The notes: generated by a model not told the origin, from the letters alone. DNA of 64,000 bases from Blastococcus saxobsidens DD2 (GCF_000284015.1 NC_016943.1:475541-539540); one strand, 5' to 3'. Positions 41,625 to 50,291 are shown, counted from the stretch's first letter. Numbers and translations: made by a program.

Positions 41625-42234
41625 TCCCGGCGCCGTCGCCGGCGTCCTCGTCCTCCTGGCCGCGGCCGTGGCGGTGGTCCTCGTCGTCGGGGCACGCCCC
41701 GGTCCGGGAGTGCAGCCCGGCGCGGAGGTGGGCGAGGTCGCGGCCGCGGGGTCGATCGTCCCGACCGGCCTCGCCGTCCCCGCCATCGGCGTGGACGCCG
41801 AGGTCGAGTCCCGGGGCACCGTCCGGTACGAGAACCCCTTCACGGGGGAGGCCCTCGACGGCTACGGGGTCCCGGAGTCGATGGCCACCGCGTCGTGGTG
41901 GTCCGACGGACCGGCGCCGGGCTCCGGGCAGATGGCGGTCATCCTGGGACACCAGCAGTCCGGGGGCTCCGCGGTGTTCGACCGACTGCACGAACTGCGC
42001 GAGGGGGACGAGGTCGTCCTGCGCGACTCCGGCGGCGAGGTGCTCCACCTGACCGTGCTGGGCGCGCCCCGCACCGGGCTGAGCAAGGCGACCTCCGCGC
42101 TCGCGGACACGCTCAACGGGCACCCGGAGGGCGCCGACGTCGCGCTGGTGACCTGCGGTGGGGAGTTCGACGACCGCGCGGGCACGAGCACCGACAACAC
42201 GGTGGTGTTCGCGACGGTCTCCGCCGCCCGGTAG
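41602..42234 (+). CDS. Sortase (class E/F-like)
   Basis: A 210-residue membrane-anchored transpeptidase starting at GTG 41602 with GGAGG 7 nt upstream. It has an N-terminal helix (11-30), an AVPAIGVDAEV strand, catalytic H117 in ILGHQQSGG and C185 in LVTCGGEFD, ending NTVVFATVS. This matches small actinobacterial sortases of class F or E. In relatives as I recall them the catalytic arginine lies just before the last strand (about C+12); here that place is threonine (T197) and the only nearby arginine is R192 at C+7. It probably anchors the upstream YAPTG protein to the cell wall. Confidence 0.85.
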   Translation: MRFVRRIDPGAVAGVLVLLAAAVAVVLVVGARPGPGVQPGAEVGEVAAAGSIVPTGLAVPAIGVDAEVESRGTVRYENPFTGEALDGYGVPESMATASWWSDGPAPGSGQMAVILGHQQSGGSAVFDRLHELREGDEVVLRDSGGEVLHLTVLGAPRTGLSKATSALADTLNGHPEGADVALVTCGGEFDDRAGTSTDNTVVFATVSAAR

Positions 42235-42258
42235 TTCCGCGGGAGCTCGCGGCCCTGC

Positions 42259-43497
42259 TCAGGGCTGGGGGAGGAGCCCCGCGACCTCGCCGACGACCCA
42301 GACGGCGGGTGGCCGGATGCCGCTGTCGGGGAGGGTCCTCGGCAGCTCGGCGAGGGTGGTGCGGACGGTGCGCTGGGTGGGGGTGGAGCCGTCGCTGATG
42401 ACGGCGACCGGGGTGCCGGGTGCGCGGCCGTGCTCGACGAGGGTGGCGGCGATGGCCGGTGCGGTGTCCACGCCCATGAGGACGACGACGGTGCCGCGGA
42501 GCCGGCCGAGGGCCGGCCAGTCGACGAGCGAGTCGGGGTGGCCGGGGGGCAGATGGCCGGAGACCACGACGAACTCGTGGGTGAGGCCGCGGTGGGTGAC
42601 GGGGATGCCGGCCAGGGCGGGGACGGCGACGGCGCTGGTGATGCCGGGGACGACCTCGACGGGGATGCCGGCTGCCGCGCAGGCCTGGAGCTCCTCCATG
42701 CCGCGGCCGAAGACGAAGGGGTCGCCGCCCTTGAGGCGGACGACGCGGCGCCCGGCGCGGGCGTGGGTGACCAGCAGTTCGTTGATCCGCTCCTGGGCCA
42801 TCGACCGGCCACGGGGCAGCTTCGACGCGTCGATGACCTCGACCTCGGGGGGCAACGAGGCCAGGAGCGCCTGGGGCCCGAGGTGGTCGGCGACGACGAC
42901 GTCGGCGTGGGCGAGGGCCTGCCGGCCGCGCACGGTGATCAGCCCGGGGTCGCCGGGCCCACCGCCCACGAGCACCACGCTGCCGCCCGCGACGTGCCGG
43001 GCGGCGCGGTCGCCGACGGTGCCGTCGGTCAGCCCGGTGATGATCGCATCGCGGACGCCGATGGCGCGCTGCGGGTCGCCGCCGCCGTGCACGCCGATGA
43101 CCAGGTCGCCCTGGCGGCCGATGGCCGGCGTCCACACGCTCGAGGCGGCGCGGTCGTCGGCCCGGGCGCAGAAGATGCGGGCCCGCTCGGCCTCCTCCGC
43201 CACGGCCGCGTTCGCCCCCGGGTCGTCGGTCGCCGCGATCGCGTACCAGGCGCCGTCGAGGTCGCCGGACCGGTAGGGGCGCCGCAGCCAGGTGATCCGC
43301 CCGGCCGCCGCGAGCGACTCCACCGCCGGGGTGACCTCCGGGCTCACCACGGTGACCCGGGCACGGGCCTCCAGCAGGCCGGCCACCCGCCGGTGCGCGA
43401 CGCGGCCGCCGCCGACGACCACCACCAGGCGGTCGCGCAGCCGGAGGCCCACCGGGTAGACCGAGCCCGACTCCGGGGGGACCGGGGTGGCGTTCAG
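42259..43497 (-). CDS. cysG: Siroheme synthase-like: precorrin-2 dehydrogenase plus uroporphyrinogen-III methyltransferase
   Basis: The ~412-residue fusion has an N-terminal NAD-binding domain (VVVVGGGRVAHRRVAGLLE, about residues 20-150) that oxidises precorrin-2. The C-terminal SUMT domain (about 160-410) has VLVGGGPGDPGLITVRG, GDPFVFGRGMEE and PVTHRG. It supplies siroheme and/or the cobalamin route. The start is inferred to be CTG 43497, which overlaps the stop of a cobC remnant as CTGA and has GAGGAG 5 nt upstream; a GTG about 15 codons further in is the alternative. It ends 22 bp before the convergent sortase stop. Confidence 0.9.
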   Translation of the reverse strand: MNATPVPPESGSVYPVGLRLRDRLVVVVGGGRVAHRRVAGLLEARARVTVVSPEVTPAVESLAAAGRITWLRRPYRSGDLDGAWYAIAATDDPGANAAVAEEAERARIFCARADDRAASSVWTPAIGRQGDLVIGVHGGGDPQRAIGVRDAIITGLTDGTVGDRAARHVAGGSVVLVGGGPGDPGLITVRGRQALAHADVVVADHLGPQALLASLPPEVEVIDASKLPRGRSMAQERINELLVTHARAGRRVVRLKGGDPFVFGRGMEELQACAAAGIPVEVVPGITSAVAVPALAGIPVTHRGLTHEFVVVSGHLPPGHPDSLVDWPALGRLRGTVVVLMGVDTAPAIAATLVEHGRAPGTPVAVISDGSTPTQRTVRTTLAELPRTLPDSGIRPPAVWVVGEVAGLLPQP

Positions 43498-43697
43498 CGG
43501 ATCTCCTCGGGGCCGGCGGGGACGGCCACCGCTGCGGAGCGGGGCCGAGCTGTCCCGCCCAGGATCGCAGCGAGGTCTGCGGCGACGGCGCGGGAGGTGT
43601 CCGGATCGCGGACGGCGACCCGCAGGTGGTCGGCGGTCAGGCCCGGGAAGGTCTCCCCGCGCCGCACCGCCCAGCCGGCCTCCCGCAGGGCCAGGGG
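43494..43697 (-). pseudogene. Remnant of cobC (threonine-phosphate decarboxylase-like aminotransferase) C-terminus
   Basis: Directly upstream of cysG an open frame of 67 codons ending at TGA 43494 encodes LREAGWAVRRGETFPGLTAD followed by HLRVAVRDP. This is the C-terminal signature of CobC/HisC-type PLP enzymes of cobalamin synthesis. The frame is closed by TGA immediately before it (43698-43700), and no start, PLP-lysine or N-terminal domain is present. I read it as a 5'-truncated cobC whose tail survives because it still carries the cysG ribosome-binding site. The 158 bp from here to 43855 hold no recognisable gene. Confidence 0.65.
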
Positions 43698-43855
43698 TCA
43701 CGTCCCCACTCTGGCAGGCGAGCGGGACACGCCCCCGTCGCGGTCATGGGACGGGTCGGAGAACGATGGGCGGCCTTCGACACGCACGCTGCCCGAGCTG
43801 CGGCGGATCACCTCCGGCTGCCCCCTCGCGCGCCCCCCTGCGGGGCACCGGCAGA

Positions 43856-44926
43856 GTGACCGCCGTGCGGGGACGGCGGAGTGCGAAGCTGCTCGACGCC
43901 GCCCTCGTCGTGGCCGGCGCGGTCGTCGTCGGCCTGCTGCTCGACCTGGCGGGGATGCCCACTCCGGCGCTGTTCGGCGGTCTCGCCGCCGGCCTGGTCC
44001 GGGCGCTGGCCGTCCGGAGCCCCGCGCGGGTGCCCGAGCCCGCCGGCATCGCCGCGCAGGCCGTCATCGGGGTGGCAGTGGGTGCGCTGGTCGAGCCGGG
44101 CGCGCTGCGGGCCGTGGCGGCGGACTGGTTGCCGGTCCTGCTGGTCACCCTCGGCACGCTCGCGCTGAGCCTGCTGGCGGGGTCGGCGCTGCAGCTGCAC
44201 CGGGGGATCAGCCCGGTCACCGGTGCCTTCGCCATGATCGCCGGTGGGGCGGCGGGGATCGCGGTGATGGCGCGCGAACTCGGCGCCGACGAGCGGACGG
44301 TCGCCGTCCTGCAGTACCTGCGGGTGCTGCTCATCGTGCTGCTGATGCCGGTGGTCGCCACCACCGCCTACGGCGCCACCGCCGATGCGGGCATCGTCCC
44401 GGACAGTGGCGGGGCCGGCTGGGTCGCCGGTCTGGCGTTCACCGGGGCCTGCGCGGTCGCCGGCGTGGCCGGCGGGCGGCTGCTGCGGCTGCCGGTCGCC
44501 GCGCTGCTCGGCCCGCTCGTCGTCGCCGCGATCGTCGACCTCACCGGGCTCTCCGGGGGCGCGGAGGTGCCCGGCCTGCTGGAGGACGCCGCCTTCCTGG
44601 GGATCGGCCTGCAGGTGGGTGTCAGCTTCACCTGGGGCAGCCTGCGCGCCATCGGCGGGGTGCTCCCCGTCGCCCTGGGGATCACCACCGCGCTGATCGT
44701 GGCGTGCGCCGGGCTCGGCGTCCTGCTGGCCGGGGTCACCGGTGCCAGTGCGCTCGACGGCTACCTGGCGACGACACCCGGTGGCCTCAACGCCGTCCTC
44801 GCCACGGCCCGCGACTCGGGCGCCGACACGACCTTCGTGCTGTCGGTGCAGGTGCTGCGGCTGTTCGTGATGCTCTTCAGCGCGCCGCTGGTCGCCCGCT
44901 GGCTGCGGCGGTCGCGGCCCGGCTGA
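43856..44926 (+). CDS. AbrB-family membrane protein (PF05145 type)
   Basis: A 356-residue integral membrane protein with about 10 helices in two similar halves. Glycine-rich repeats GGAAGIAVMARELGAD and TTPGGLNAVLATARDSGAD are typical of the AbrB/'ammonia monooxygenase' family, putative transporters of unknown substrate. Start GTG 43856, with GTG 43865 an alternative. It is divergent from cysG. The 'ammonia monooxygenase' label sometimes given to such proteins is not supported. Confidence 0.85.
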   Translation: MTAVRGRRSAKLLDAALVVAGAVVVGLLLDLAGMPTPALFGGLAAGLVRALAVRSPARVPEPAGIAAQAVIGVAVGALVEPGALRAVAADWLPVLLVTLGTLALSLLAGSALQLHRGISPVTGAFAMIAGGAAGIAVMARELGADERTVAVLQYLRVLLIVLLMPVVATTAYGATADAGIVPDSGGAGWVAGLAFTGACAVAGVAGGRLLRLPVAALLGPLVVAAIVDLTGLSGGAEVPGLLEDAAFLGIGLQVGVSFTWGSLRAIGGVLPVALGITTALIVACAGLGVLLAGVTGASALDGYLATTPGGLNAVLATARDSGADTTFVLSVQVLRLFVMLFSAPLVARWLRRSRPG

Positions 44927-44999
44927 GCGTGCAGCGCTGCCCGAACCGCCGCGGCGGGCCTACTCTCGTGGACCGGCGCGCGAGCGGGAGGAGAGCGAA

Positions 45000-45263
45000 C
45001 TGTCCGAGGAGATCGGGCCCGGGTCCGACACCGGCGACCAGGATGCGGTGCTGCTGTTCGTCGGCGGGCCCCTCGACGGCAGGGTGCAGATCCGGGCGGC
45101 GCGGCACGGCGACCCGCTGCCCACGGTGACCCACGTGCACCTGCACGGCGGGCCCAAGGTGGTGCACCGGTACGACCTGCAGGTCGTCGGTGAGCAGGCC
45201 GGGGTCTACCACCTGCGCCCGCCCGCCCAGAAGCTCACCCGCGAGGACCGGCTCGCCGACTGA
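45000..45263 (+). CDS. Small conserved-looking protein with possible CTG start
   Basis: The frame encodes up to 87 residues: an acidic N-terminus, then AVLLFVGGPLDGRVQIRA, THVHLHGGPKVVHRYDLQV and LRPPAQKLTREDRLAD. GGGAGGAGAG lies 5-7 nt upstream of CTG 45000, whereas the only standard in-frame start, GTG 45045, has no ribosome-binding site. I therefore favour the CTG start. No domain recognised; soluble. It lies between the AbrB-like gene and a convergent PemK-like gene. Confidence 0.6.
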   Translation: MSEEIGPGSDTGDQDAVLLFVGGPLDGRVQIRAARHGDPLPTVTHVHLHGGPKVVHRYDLQVVGEQAGVYHLRPPAQKLTREDRLAD

Positions 45264-45269
45264 CGGCGG

Positions 45270-45770
45270 TCACCAGCCCTGCACGCGCCGCACCTCGGCG
45301 ACCACCCGCTCGAACCGTGCGCGGTCCAGCGCGGCGCCCTCGCGCCGGACGGTGGCGGGGTCGAGGACCAGCAACCGGTCCAGCCGGACCTCGCTCGGCC
45401 GCCGCCGGGGATCCCAGGCGCCGGTGCCGATGTCGGTCCAGCGCCGCCCGTGCCGGGCCTCGTCGGCGGCGTCCCGGTCGTGGTCCTGGCTGCTGAGCAT
45501 GAGCCCGACCAGCTCCTCCCCGCGGCGGCCGATGACCAGCACGGGGCGATCCTTGCCCCGGCCGTCGTTCTCGTCGTACGGCACCCACGCCCACACCACC
45601 TCACCCGGGTCGGGCCGGTCGTCGTCGTGCGGGCGGTAGGAGACGTCGACGGCGTCGCCTCGCGGTGCGGGGCGGGACCCGGCGGGCGCCCGGCGGCCGC
45701 GCGACAGGTGTCCGAGCAGGCGCCCCGCCAGCCGCGCCGCCGTCCGCCCGAGTCGTCGAGGTGCAGCCAT
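45270..45770 (-). CDS. PemK/MazF-like protein
   Basis: A 166-residue protein from ATG 45770 (ATG 45779 is three codons longer). The first ~55 residues are basic and proline-rich; the rest is a CcdB/PemK-like barrel with PGEVVWAWVPYDENDG, KDRPVLVIGRRG, LVGLMLSSQDHD and RRPSEVRLDRLLVLDP. PemK/MazF members are mRNA endonuclease toxins. No antitoxin-type gene precedes it, and the N-terminal extension is unusual, so it may be a solitary, non-toxin relative common in actinobacteria. Confidence 0.8.
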   Translation of the reverse strand: MAAPRRLGRTAARLAGRLLGHLSRGRRAPAGSRPAPRGDAVDVSYRPHDDDRPDPGEVVWAWVPYDENDGRGKDRPVLVIGRRGEELVGLMLSSQDHDRDAADEARHGRRWTDIGTGAWDPRRRPSEVRLDRLLVLDPATVRREGAALDRARFERVVAEVRRVQGW

Positions 45771-45896
45771 GGGCAGCACCGTACGGACCCTTCCGGCCGG
45801 TGCCCGGACACGAATCGGTCACCCCGTGCCACATGTGACCCATCGACACCAATTGGTCACCGTGAGGGTTCGGTGCGCCGAAAGGGGGGCAACCAT

Positions 45897-45922
45897 GGAG
45901 CCGCGGGGAGCGTCGCGGCTCC
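45897..45922. promoter_or_regulatory. Hairpin in the leader of the 65-residue gene
   Basis: GGAGCCGCG and CGCGGCTCC form a 9-bp perfect stem with an 8-nt loop, 20 nt before ATG 45942. A 16-codon frame (MEPRGASRLPGRRGSP) starting at ATG 45895 behind AAAGGGGGG runs through the hairpin and stops at TGA overlapping that ATG. This could be a translated leader coupled to the downstream gene; inference only. Confidence 0.35.
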
Positions 45923-45941
45923 CCGGGAGAAGGGGGTCTCC

Positions 45942-46139
45942 ATGACATCGGCAGAGCCGGCACGACCCGCCGTCCCGCGGGCACGTGAGGTGAAGGCGAG
46001 CGTGCTCGCCGCCTTCCAGCTGGTGGAGGACGCCCGGTACTTCGGCTCCGACCGCAGACCCCGCCGGGTGCGCGTGCGCGCGCTCGCCGAACGGGCGGTG
46101 GCCGACCGCAGGCTCGCCCGCGACCTGCGCGCCAGCTAG
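45942..46139 (+). CDS. Small basic hypothetical protein
   Basis: A 65-residue protein, MTSAEPARPAVPRAREVKAS at the start, then a helix ASVLAAFQLVEDARYFGSD and an arginine-rich end. The ribosome-binding site is AGAAGGGGG. I recognise no family. It is divergent from the PemK-like gene, with 171 bp between, so it is not arranged like an antitoxin. The region upstream is less GC-biased and probably holds both promoters. Confidence 0.55.
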   Translation: MTSAEPARPAVPRAREVKASVLAAFQLVEDARYFGSDRRPRRVRVRALAERAVADRRLARDLRAS

Positions 46140-46146
46140 GCCGCGA

Positions 46147-46746
46147 TCAGAGTTCCTCGGTCAGCGCGGCCCGCATCACGGCGTCGTCGGTGGGGATCGT
46201 GGTGTCCCGGCAGTGCTCGCGCAGCACCGTGCCGAACGAGGGGTAGGCCGAGCGGTCCACCCGGCGCTCGGGGTCCCACAGCCCCGACCGCATCACCGAC
46301 TTCGGGCACTGGAAGTAGGCCCGCACCACCGACAGCACGAGCACCGACAGCGGCGGCTTGCCGAACTCGGTCAGGTCGACGTCGAGCTCGCCCGGGTCCA
46401 CCACGGACGTCGTGCCGTAGACCCGCAGCGTCTCGTCGAACCCCGGCACGAAGAACATCAGCGCCGCCCGCGGGTTGGCGTCCAGGTTGTGCAGGCTGTC
46501 GATCCGGTTGTTGCCCAGCCGGTCGGGCAGTGCCAGCCGCCGCTCGTCCAGCACGTGCACGAAGCCGGGATCCCCGCCGCGCGGTGACACGTCCGGCCAG
46601 CCGTCGGCCGTCGCGGTGGCGAGGGTGGCGAACGGCGACAGCCCGATGAAGTCGCGGCAGTAGGCGTCGAGGGCGTGGATCTCCTTGTCGAGCACCCGCT
46701 GCGAGGGCGCGCGGTAGGCGGTCAGGGCGGCGGGGGCGGGATCCAC
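46147..46746 (-). CDS. FMN-dependent PPOX-type flavoprotein (MSMEG_1061-like)
   Basis: A 199-residue protein of the pyridoxamine-5'-phosphate oxidase split-barrel type: FATLATATADGWPDVSPRGG, then RLALPDRLGNNRIDSLHNL, PRAALMFFVPG and VRAYFQCPKSVMRSGLWDP. The last motif is characteristic of the MSMEG_1061 subgroup. It is a flavin-binding oxidoreductase with unknown substrate. Confidence 0.88.
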   Translation of the reverse strand: MDPAPAALTAYRAPSQRVLDKEIHALDAYCRDFIGLSPFATLATATADGWPDVSPRGGDPGFVHVLDERRLALPDRLGNNRIDSLHNLDANPRAALMFFVPGFDETLRVYGTTSVVDPGELDVDLTEFGKPPLSVLVLSVVRAYFQCPKSVMRSGLWDPERRVDRSAYPSFGTVLREHCRDTTIPTDDAVMRAALTEEL

Positions 46747-46784
46747 GCCGAGACCGTAGTCGGCCCCGGCTAGCGTGGGCGACC

Positions 46785-47174
46785 GTGCCCGAGGTCTGGA
46801 GTTCCCCCGTCCGCTACGTGGAGTGCGATCAGCAGGGCGTCGTCTTCAACGCTCACTACCTGACCTGGGCCGACGAGGCCTCCAACGGGTGGTGGGCCGC
46901 CCACGGGCTGGCGTGGGACGAGCTGGTCGCCCGCCGCATCGACCCGGTGGTCAAGGCCAGCTCGCTGGAGTGGACGGCGTCCGCCCGCTGGGGCGACACC
47001 GTCACCGTGGACGCCGAGACGGAGAAGGTGGGCCGCACCAGCGTGACCGTGCGGTTCACCGTGCGCGTGGGCGAGCGGGTGTGCTGCGTCGTCCGCAACA
47101 CCTACGTCGCCCTCGCGGACGGCCGCCCCACCCCCTGGCCGGACGACGTGCGGGCGCGGCTCACGGAGGGCTGA
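46785..47174 (+). CDS. Hotdog-fold acyl-CoA thioesterase
   Basis: The 129-residue protein is a 4HBT/YbgC-type thioesterase: [20 protein letters not shown] (catalytic D in the ECDQQG loop), a central helix and [20 protein letters not shown]. It hydrolyses acyl-CoA or acyl-ACP; chain-length preference is not apparent. Its 3' end overlaps that of convergent cobQ by 14 nt. Confidence 0.9.
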   Translation: MPEVWSSPVRYVECDQQGVVFNAHYLTWADEASNGWWAAHGLAWDELVARRIDPVVKASSLEWTASARWGDTVTVDAETEKVGRTSVTVRFTVRVGERVCCVVRNTYVALADGRPTPWPDDVRARLTEG

Positions 47175-48678
47175 ACCCGGCGCCCGGCGGCAGCAGCGGC
47201 AGCCCCTCCGGAGGCCCGGCCTCGATCAGCCGCCACAGCGCGTCGGTGTCGGCGTGCTCGGCGACGAGGTCGCCGAGCCGGTCCAGCCGGGCCTCGCGCA
47301 CGGCGGCGAAGTCGGTGTCCGGCGCGGGCACGAACCGGCGGCCGGTGAGCCCGGCGACCTCGGTGAGGAAGGCCCGGCGGAACCCGTCGTTCTCCAGGGC
47401 CCCGTGCCAGGTGGTGCCGAACACCGATCCGGCCCGCGCCCCGTCCAGGAATGCCTCGGCGGCAGCCTCCCCGGCAAGGTCGACCGTCACCACGCCGTGG
47501 TGGATCTCGTAGCCGCGCACCCGGTGGCCGAGGGCGGTGCCCACCGGGCGGGCCAGCGTCTTCTCCGGGGCGAAGCGGACGTCGGTCGGCAGCAGCCCCA
47601 GCCCCGGCACCGTCCCGGCCCGCGACTCCACGTCGTCGGTGATGGTGCGGGCCAGCATCTGGTGCCCGCCGCAGATGCCGAGCACGGGCAGTCCGTCGGC
47701 CGCCCGCCGGGCCACGGCGTCGGCCAGGCCGGTCGAGCGCAGCCAGGCCAGGTCGGCCACCGTCGCCCGGCTGCCCGGCAGCACGACCAGGTCGGCGTCG
47801 GCGAGCTCCTCGGGGCGGGTGGCGTAGCGCACCAGCACACCCGGCTCGGCAGCCAGCGCGTCGAGGTCGGTGACGTTCGAGAGCCGGGGGAGCAGGGGGA
47901 CGGAGACGCGCAGCACCTCCTCGCCGTGCGGCGGCCCGGCGCTCGCGGGCGTCCGTCCGATGCCGACGGAGTCCTCGACGTCGAGGTCGAGGCCGCCCAG
48001 CCAGGGCAGCACACCGAGGGTGGGCCGCCCGGTGAGCTCGCTCAGCCGGTCCAGGCCCGGGCGGAGCAGCCGGACGTCGCCCCGGAACTTGTTCACCAGG
48101 AAGCCGGCGACCAGCCGCTGGTCGGCCGGCGGCATGAGCGCGACGGTGCCGTGCAGAGCGGCGAAGACGCCGCCGCGGTCGATGTCGCCGACGACCAGCA
48201 CCGGCAGCTCCGCCGCGGTGGCCAGGCCCATGTTGGCGATGTCGTCGGCCCGCAGGTTGATCTCGGTGGGGGAGCCGGCGCCCTCGCAGACGACGACGTC
48301 GAACCGGGCGCGCAGGTCGGCCAGACTGCCGAGGACCTGCTCGAGCAGCGCTGCCTTCATCGGCCGGTAGGACAGCGCCGTGACCTCGGCGACCGGCCGG
48401 CCCAGCACCACCACCTGGCTGGAGTCCTCGCCGCCCGGCTTCAGCAGTACCGGGTTCATGGCCGCCTCGGGCTGGACCCGGGCCGCGGCCGCCTGCATTC
48501 CCTGCGCCCGGCCGATCTCCGCGCCGTCGGCGGTGACCATGGAGTTGTTGCTCATGTTCTGCGCCTTGAACGGCGCCACCGAGACGCCCTGGCGCACCAG
48601 CCACCGGCAGATGCCGGCGGTGACCACGGACTTCCCGGCGTCGGAGGTGGTGCCGGCGACGAGCAGCGCGCCGCTCAC
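47161..48678 (-). CDS. cobQ: Adenosylcobyric acid synthase
   Basis: The 505-residue CobQ amidates four side chains of adenosylcobyrinic acid diamide with glutamine and ATP. The N-terminal DTB-synthetase-like ATPase domain has [39 protein letters not shown] and [10 protein letters not shown]. The C-terminal type 1 glutamine amidotransferase domain has GICGGHQML with the nucleophilic cysteine and the histidine in [11 protein letters not shown]. Start GTG 48678 overlaps the plsC stop by 4 nt. It is one of several dispersed cobalamin genes here (cysG, cbiB, cobC remnant). Confidence 0.95.
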   Translation of the reverse strand: MSGALLVAGTTSDAGKSVVTAGICRWLVRQGVSVAPFKAQNMSNNSMVTADGAEIGRAQGMQAAAARVQPEAAMNPVLLKPGGEDSSQVVVLGRPVAEVTALSYRPMKAALLEQVLGSLADLRARFDVVVCEGAGSPTEINLRADDIANMGLATAAELPVLVVGDIDRGGVFAALHGTVALMPPADQRLVAGFLVNKFRGDVRLLRPGLDRLSELTGRPTLGVLPWLGGLDLDVEDSVGIGRTPASAGPPHGEEVLRVSVPLLPRLSNVTDLDALAAEPGVLVRYATRPEELADADLVVLPGSRATVADLAWLRSTGLADAVARRAADGLPVLGICGGHQMLARTITDDVESRAGTVPGLGLLPTDVRFAPEKTLARPVGTALGHRVRGYEIHHGVVTVDLAGEAAAEAFLDGARAGSVFGTTWHGALENDGFRRAFLTEVAGLTGRRFVPAPDTDFAAVREARLDRLGDLVAEHADTDALWRLIEAGPPEGLPLLPPGAGFSPP

Positions 48679-49340
48679 ACCGCCTCTCGGGGCAGGTCCC
48701 AGCCGGCCGTCTCCTGACCGGACAGCTCGGCGATCGCCACCATGATCCGGTCGGTGACCTCGCGGCGGGCCCGATTGCGGTTGGCCTGACCGCGGTGCTC
48801 GGGGAAGGTCAGCGGCTTGCCGAAGGTGATCGTGACGCGGTGCGGGCGCGGCCAGCTGGCGCCCACCGGCTGCACCCGGTCGGTGCCGTGCACCGCGACC
48901 GGGACGACGGGGCAGTCGGCGGTCAGCGCCAGCCAGGCCACGCCGGTCTTGCCGCGTGCCAGCCGGCCGTCCTTGGACCGGGTCCCCTCGGGGTAGAGGC
49001 CGAAGGCGGTCCCGTCCCGCAGGATGCCCAGGGCGGTGTCGAGGGCGGACTGCGCGGCCCGGTGGGTCTCCCGCTCGACGGGGTACGCGCCCAGCGCCGT
49101 GAACAGCGTGCGGGTGACCCAGCCGCTGAACCCCCGGCCGGTGAAGTACTCCGCCTTCGCCAGGTAGGCGACGCGGCGGGGCGCGGTCAGGGGGATGACG
49201 ATGCTGTCGATGAAGGACAGGTGGTTGCTGGCGAGGATCACCGGTCGGTCGAGCGGCACGTTCTCGCGGCCGGTGATGTGCGGCCGGCACAGGACGAAGA
49301 ACAGCGGCCGCAGCACGAAAGTGGCCAGGACGTAGAACAT
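48675..49340 (-). CDS. 1-acyl-sn-glycerol-3-phosphate acyltransferase family protein
   Basis: A 221-residue PlsC-type acyltransferase from ATG 49340 (GGGAG upstream). It has an N-terminal hydrophobic stretch, the H-x4-D motif in SNHLSFIDS (H40, D45) and [13 protein letters not shown]. It would add an acyl chain to lysophosphatidic acid at the inner membrane face. It is coupled by a 4-nt overlap to cobQ, an odd pairing that probably reflects position and not pathway. Confidence 0.92.
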   Translation of the reverse strand: MFYVLATFVLRPLFFVLCRPHITGRENVPLDRPVILASNHLSFIDSIVIPLTAPRRVAYLAKAEYFTGRGFSGWVTRTLFTALGAYPVERETHRAAQSALDTALGILRDGTAFGLYPEGTRSKDGRLARGKTGVAWLALTADCPVVPVAVHGTDRVQPVGASWPRPHRVTITFGKPLTFPEHRGQANRNRARREVTDRIMVAIAELSGQETAGWDLPREAV

Positions 49341-49461
49341 CGGGCTCCCTCCTCGGCGGCTCCGCGCCGCGGCGGCGGGCACCGCTGCTGCGGACGCCAC
49401 GCGCTGCCCACGATCCTGCCCGAACCGGCGCGACGACCGGGCGGCGGCCCGAGGACCCGCC

Positions 49462-50184
49462 TCAGGGAAGCGGCCGCGCCGGGGGACAGGCGTCGCGCAG
49501 GATCCGCCCGACCTCGGCGGGCAGCGGGGCGTCGCCCGCGGCCGACCCGCTGATCGCCTGGGCGACGTCCCGGATCTTGCGGTGGGTGTGGCTGGAGATG
49601 TGGGCCAGCAGGTCGAACGCCGCCTGCTCGCCGCAGCCGACCAGCAGCATGAGGATGCCCTTGGCCTGCTCGATCGCCGCGCGGCTGGCCATGGCGGTCT
49701 TCAGCTGCGCCACCTCCGTCCGCAGGGACCGGACCTCCGCGTCGGGCCCGGGCGGGCGGCAGCCGGTGACGTCCAGGCACGTGCCCTCGACGGCGCGGAC
49801 GTTCCCGGCGTCGTCCCGGGCCGGCTTCCCCTGCAGCACCACCACGCGCTCCGCTCCGCCGGGCCGCACCACCCGGGTCTCCAGCACGAACGCCTGGCCC
49901 GCGCCGCAGTCGGTCAGCGCGGCGAGGACCCGCCCGCCGTCGTCGGGGTGGTGGGCGGCGACCAGCGTCTCCGTGCACGGCGCGGTGACGGCCGGGTCCA
50001 GACCGAGCACGGCGTGCATCTGCGCGGACCACCACCAGGTGTCGGCCCGCGGGTCGTAGCGGTAGCGCCCGGCCGTGCCCGGCGCGGCGTCCGTGCGCCG
50101 GGGAACGGCGCAGGAGGGGTCCGGGCCGCCGACGGGAGAACGGCGGGTGGTCGACCGGGAACGGGCAAGGGTCGGTGACGACAT
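49462..50184 (-). CDS. PAS-ANTAR domain regulator
   Basis: The 240-residue protein starts at ATG 50184 (GAGGAG upstream). A PAS-fold domain (about residues 38-145; YDPRADTWWWSAQMHAVLGL and HPDDGGRVLAAL) is followed by an ANTAR domain (about 155-215) with TAMASRAAIEQAKGILMLLV and AFDLLAHISSHTHRKIRDVA. ANTAR proteins bind RNA hairpins to prevent transcription termination. No kinase partner is adjacent. Confidence 0.9.
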   Translation of the reverse strand: MSSPTLARSRSTTRRSPVGGPDPSCAVPRRTDAAPGTAGRYRYDPRADTWWWSAQMHAVLGLDPAVTAPCTETLVAAHHPDDGGRVLAALTDCGAGQAFVLETRVVRPGGAERVVVLQGKPARDDAGNVRAVEGTCLDVTGCRPPGPDAEVRSLRTEVAQLKTAMASRAAIEQAKGILMLLVGCGEQAAFDLLAHISSHTHRKIRDVAQAISGSAAGDAPLPAEVGRILRDACPPARPLP

Positions 50185-50291
50185 GGTCGAACTCCTCGGC
50201 CGAGGCGTACCCGGCAGGGCAGGTCCACGGCGCCGCGGGCTCGACGAGGTGTCCACCGGCCCACCGGGCCGGCCGCTCCGATGGCAGGACC

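Noticed and set aside
43856-44926. Ammonia monooxygenase annotation for the AbrB-like protein
   Set aside because: The name is a historical mislabel of PF05145; no copper-monooxygenase features are present.
45817-45840. Crp site from GGTCAC ... GTGACC
   Set aside because: The half-sites are in the wrong orientation and spacing (12 nt) for TGTGA-N6-TCACA.
45270-46139. Classical PemK toxin-antitoxin operon
   Set aside because: The small gene is divergent, not upstream in the same direction, and has no antitoxin-like DNA-binding motif.
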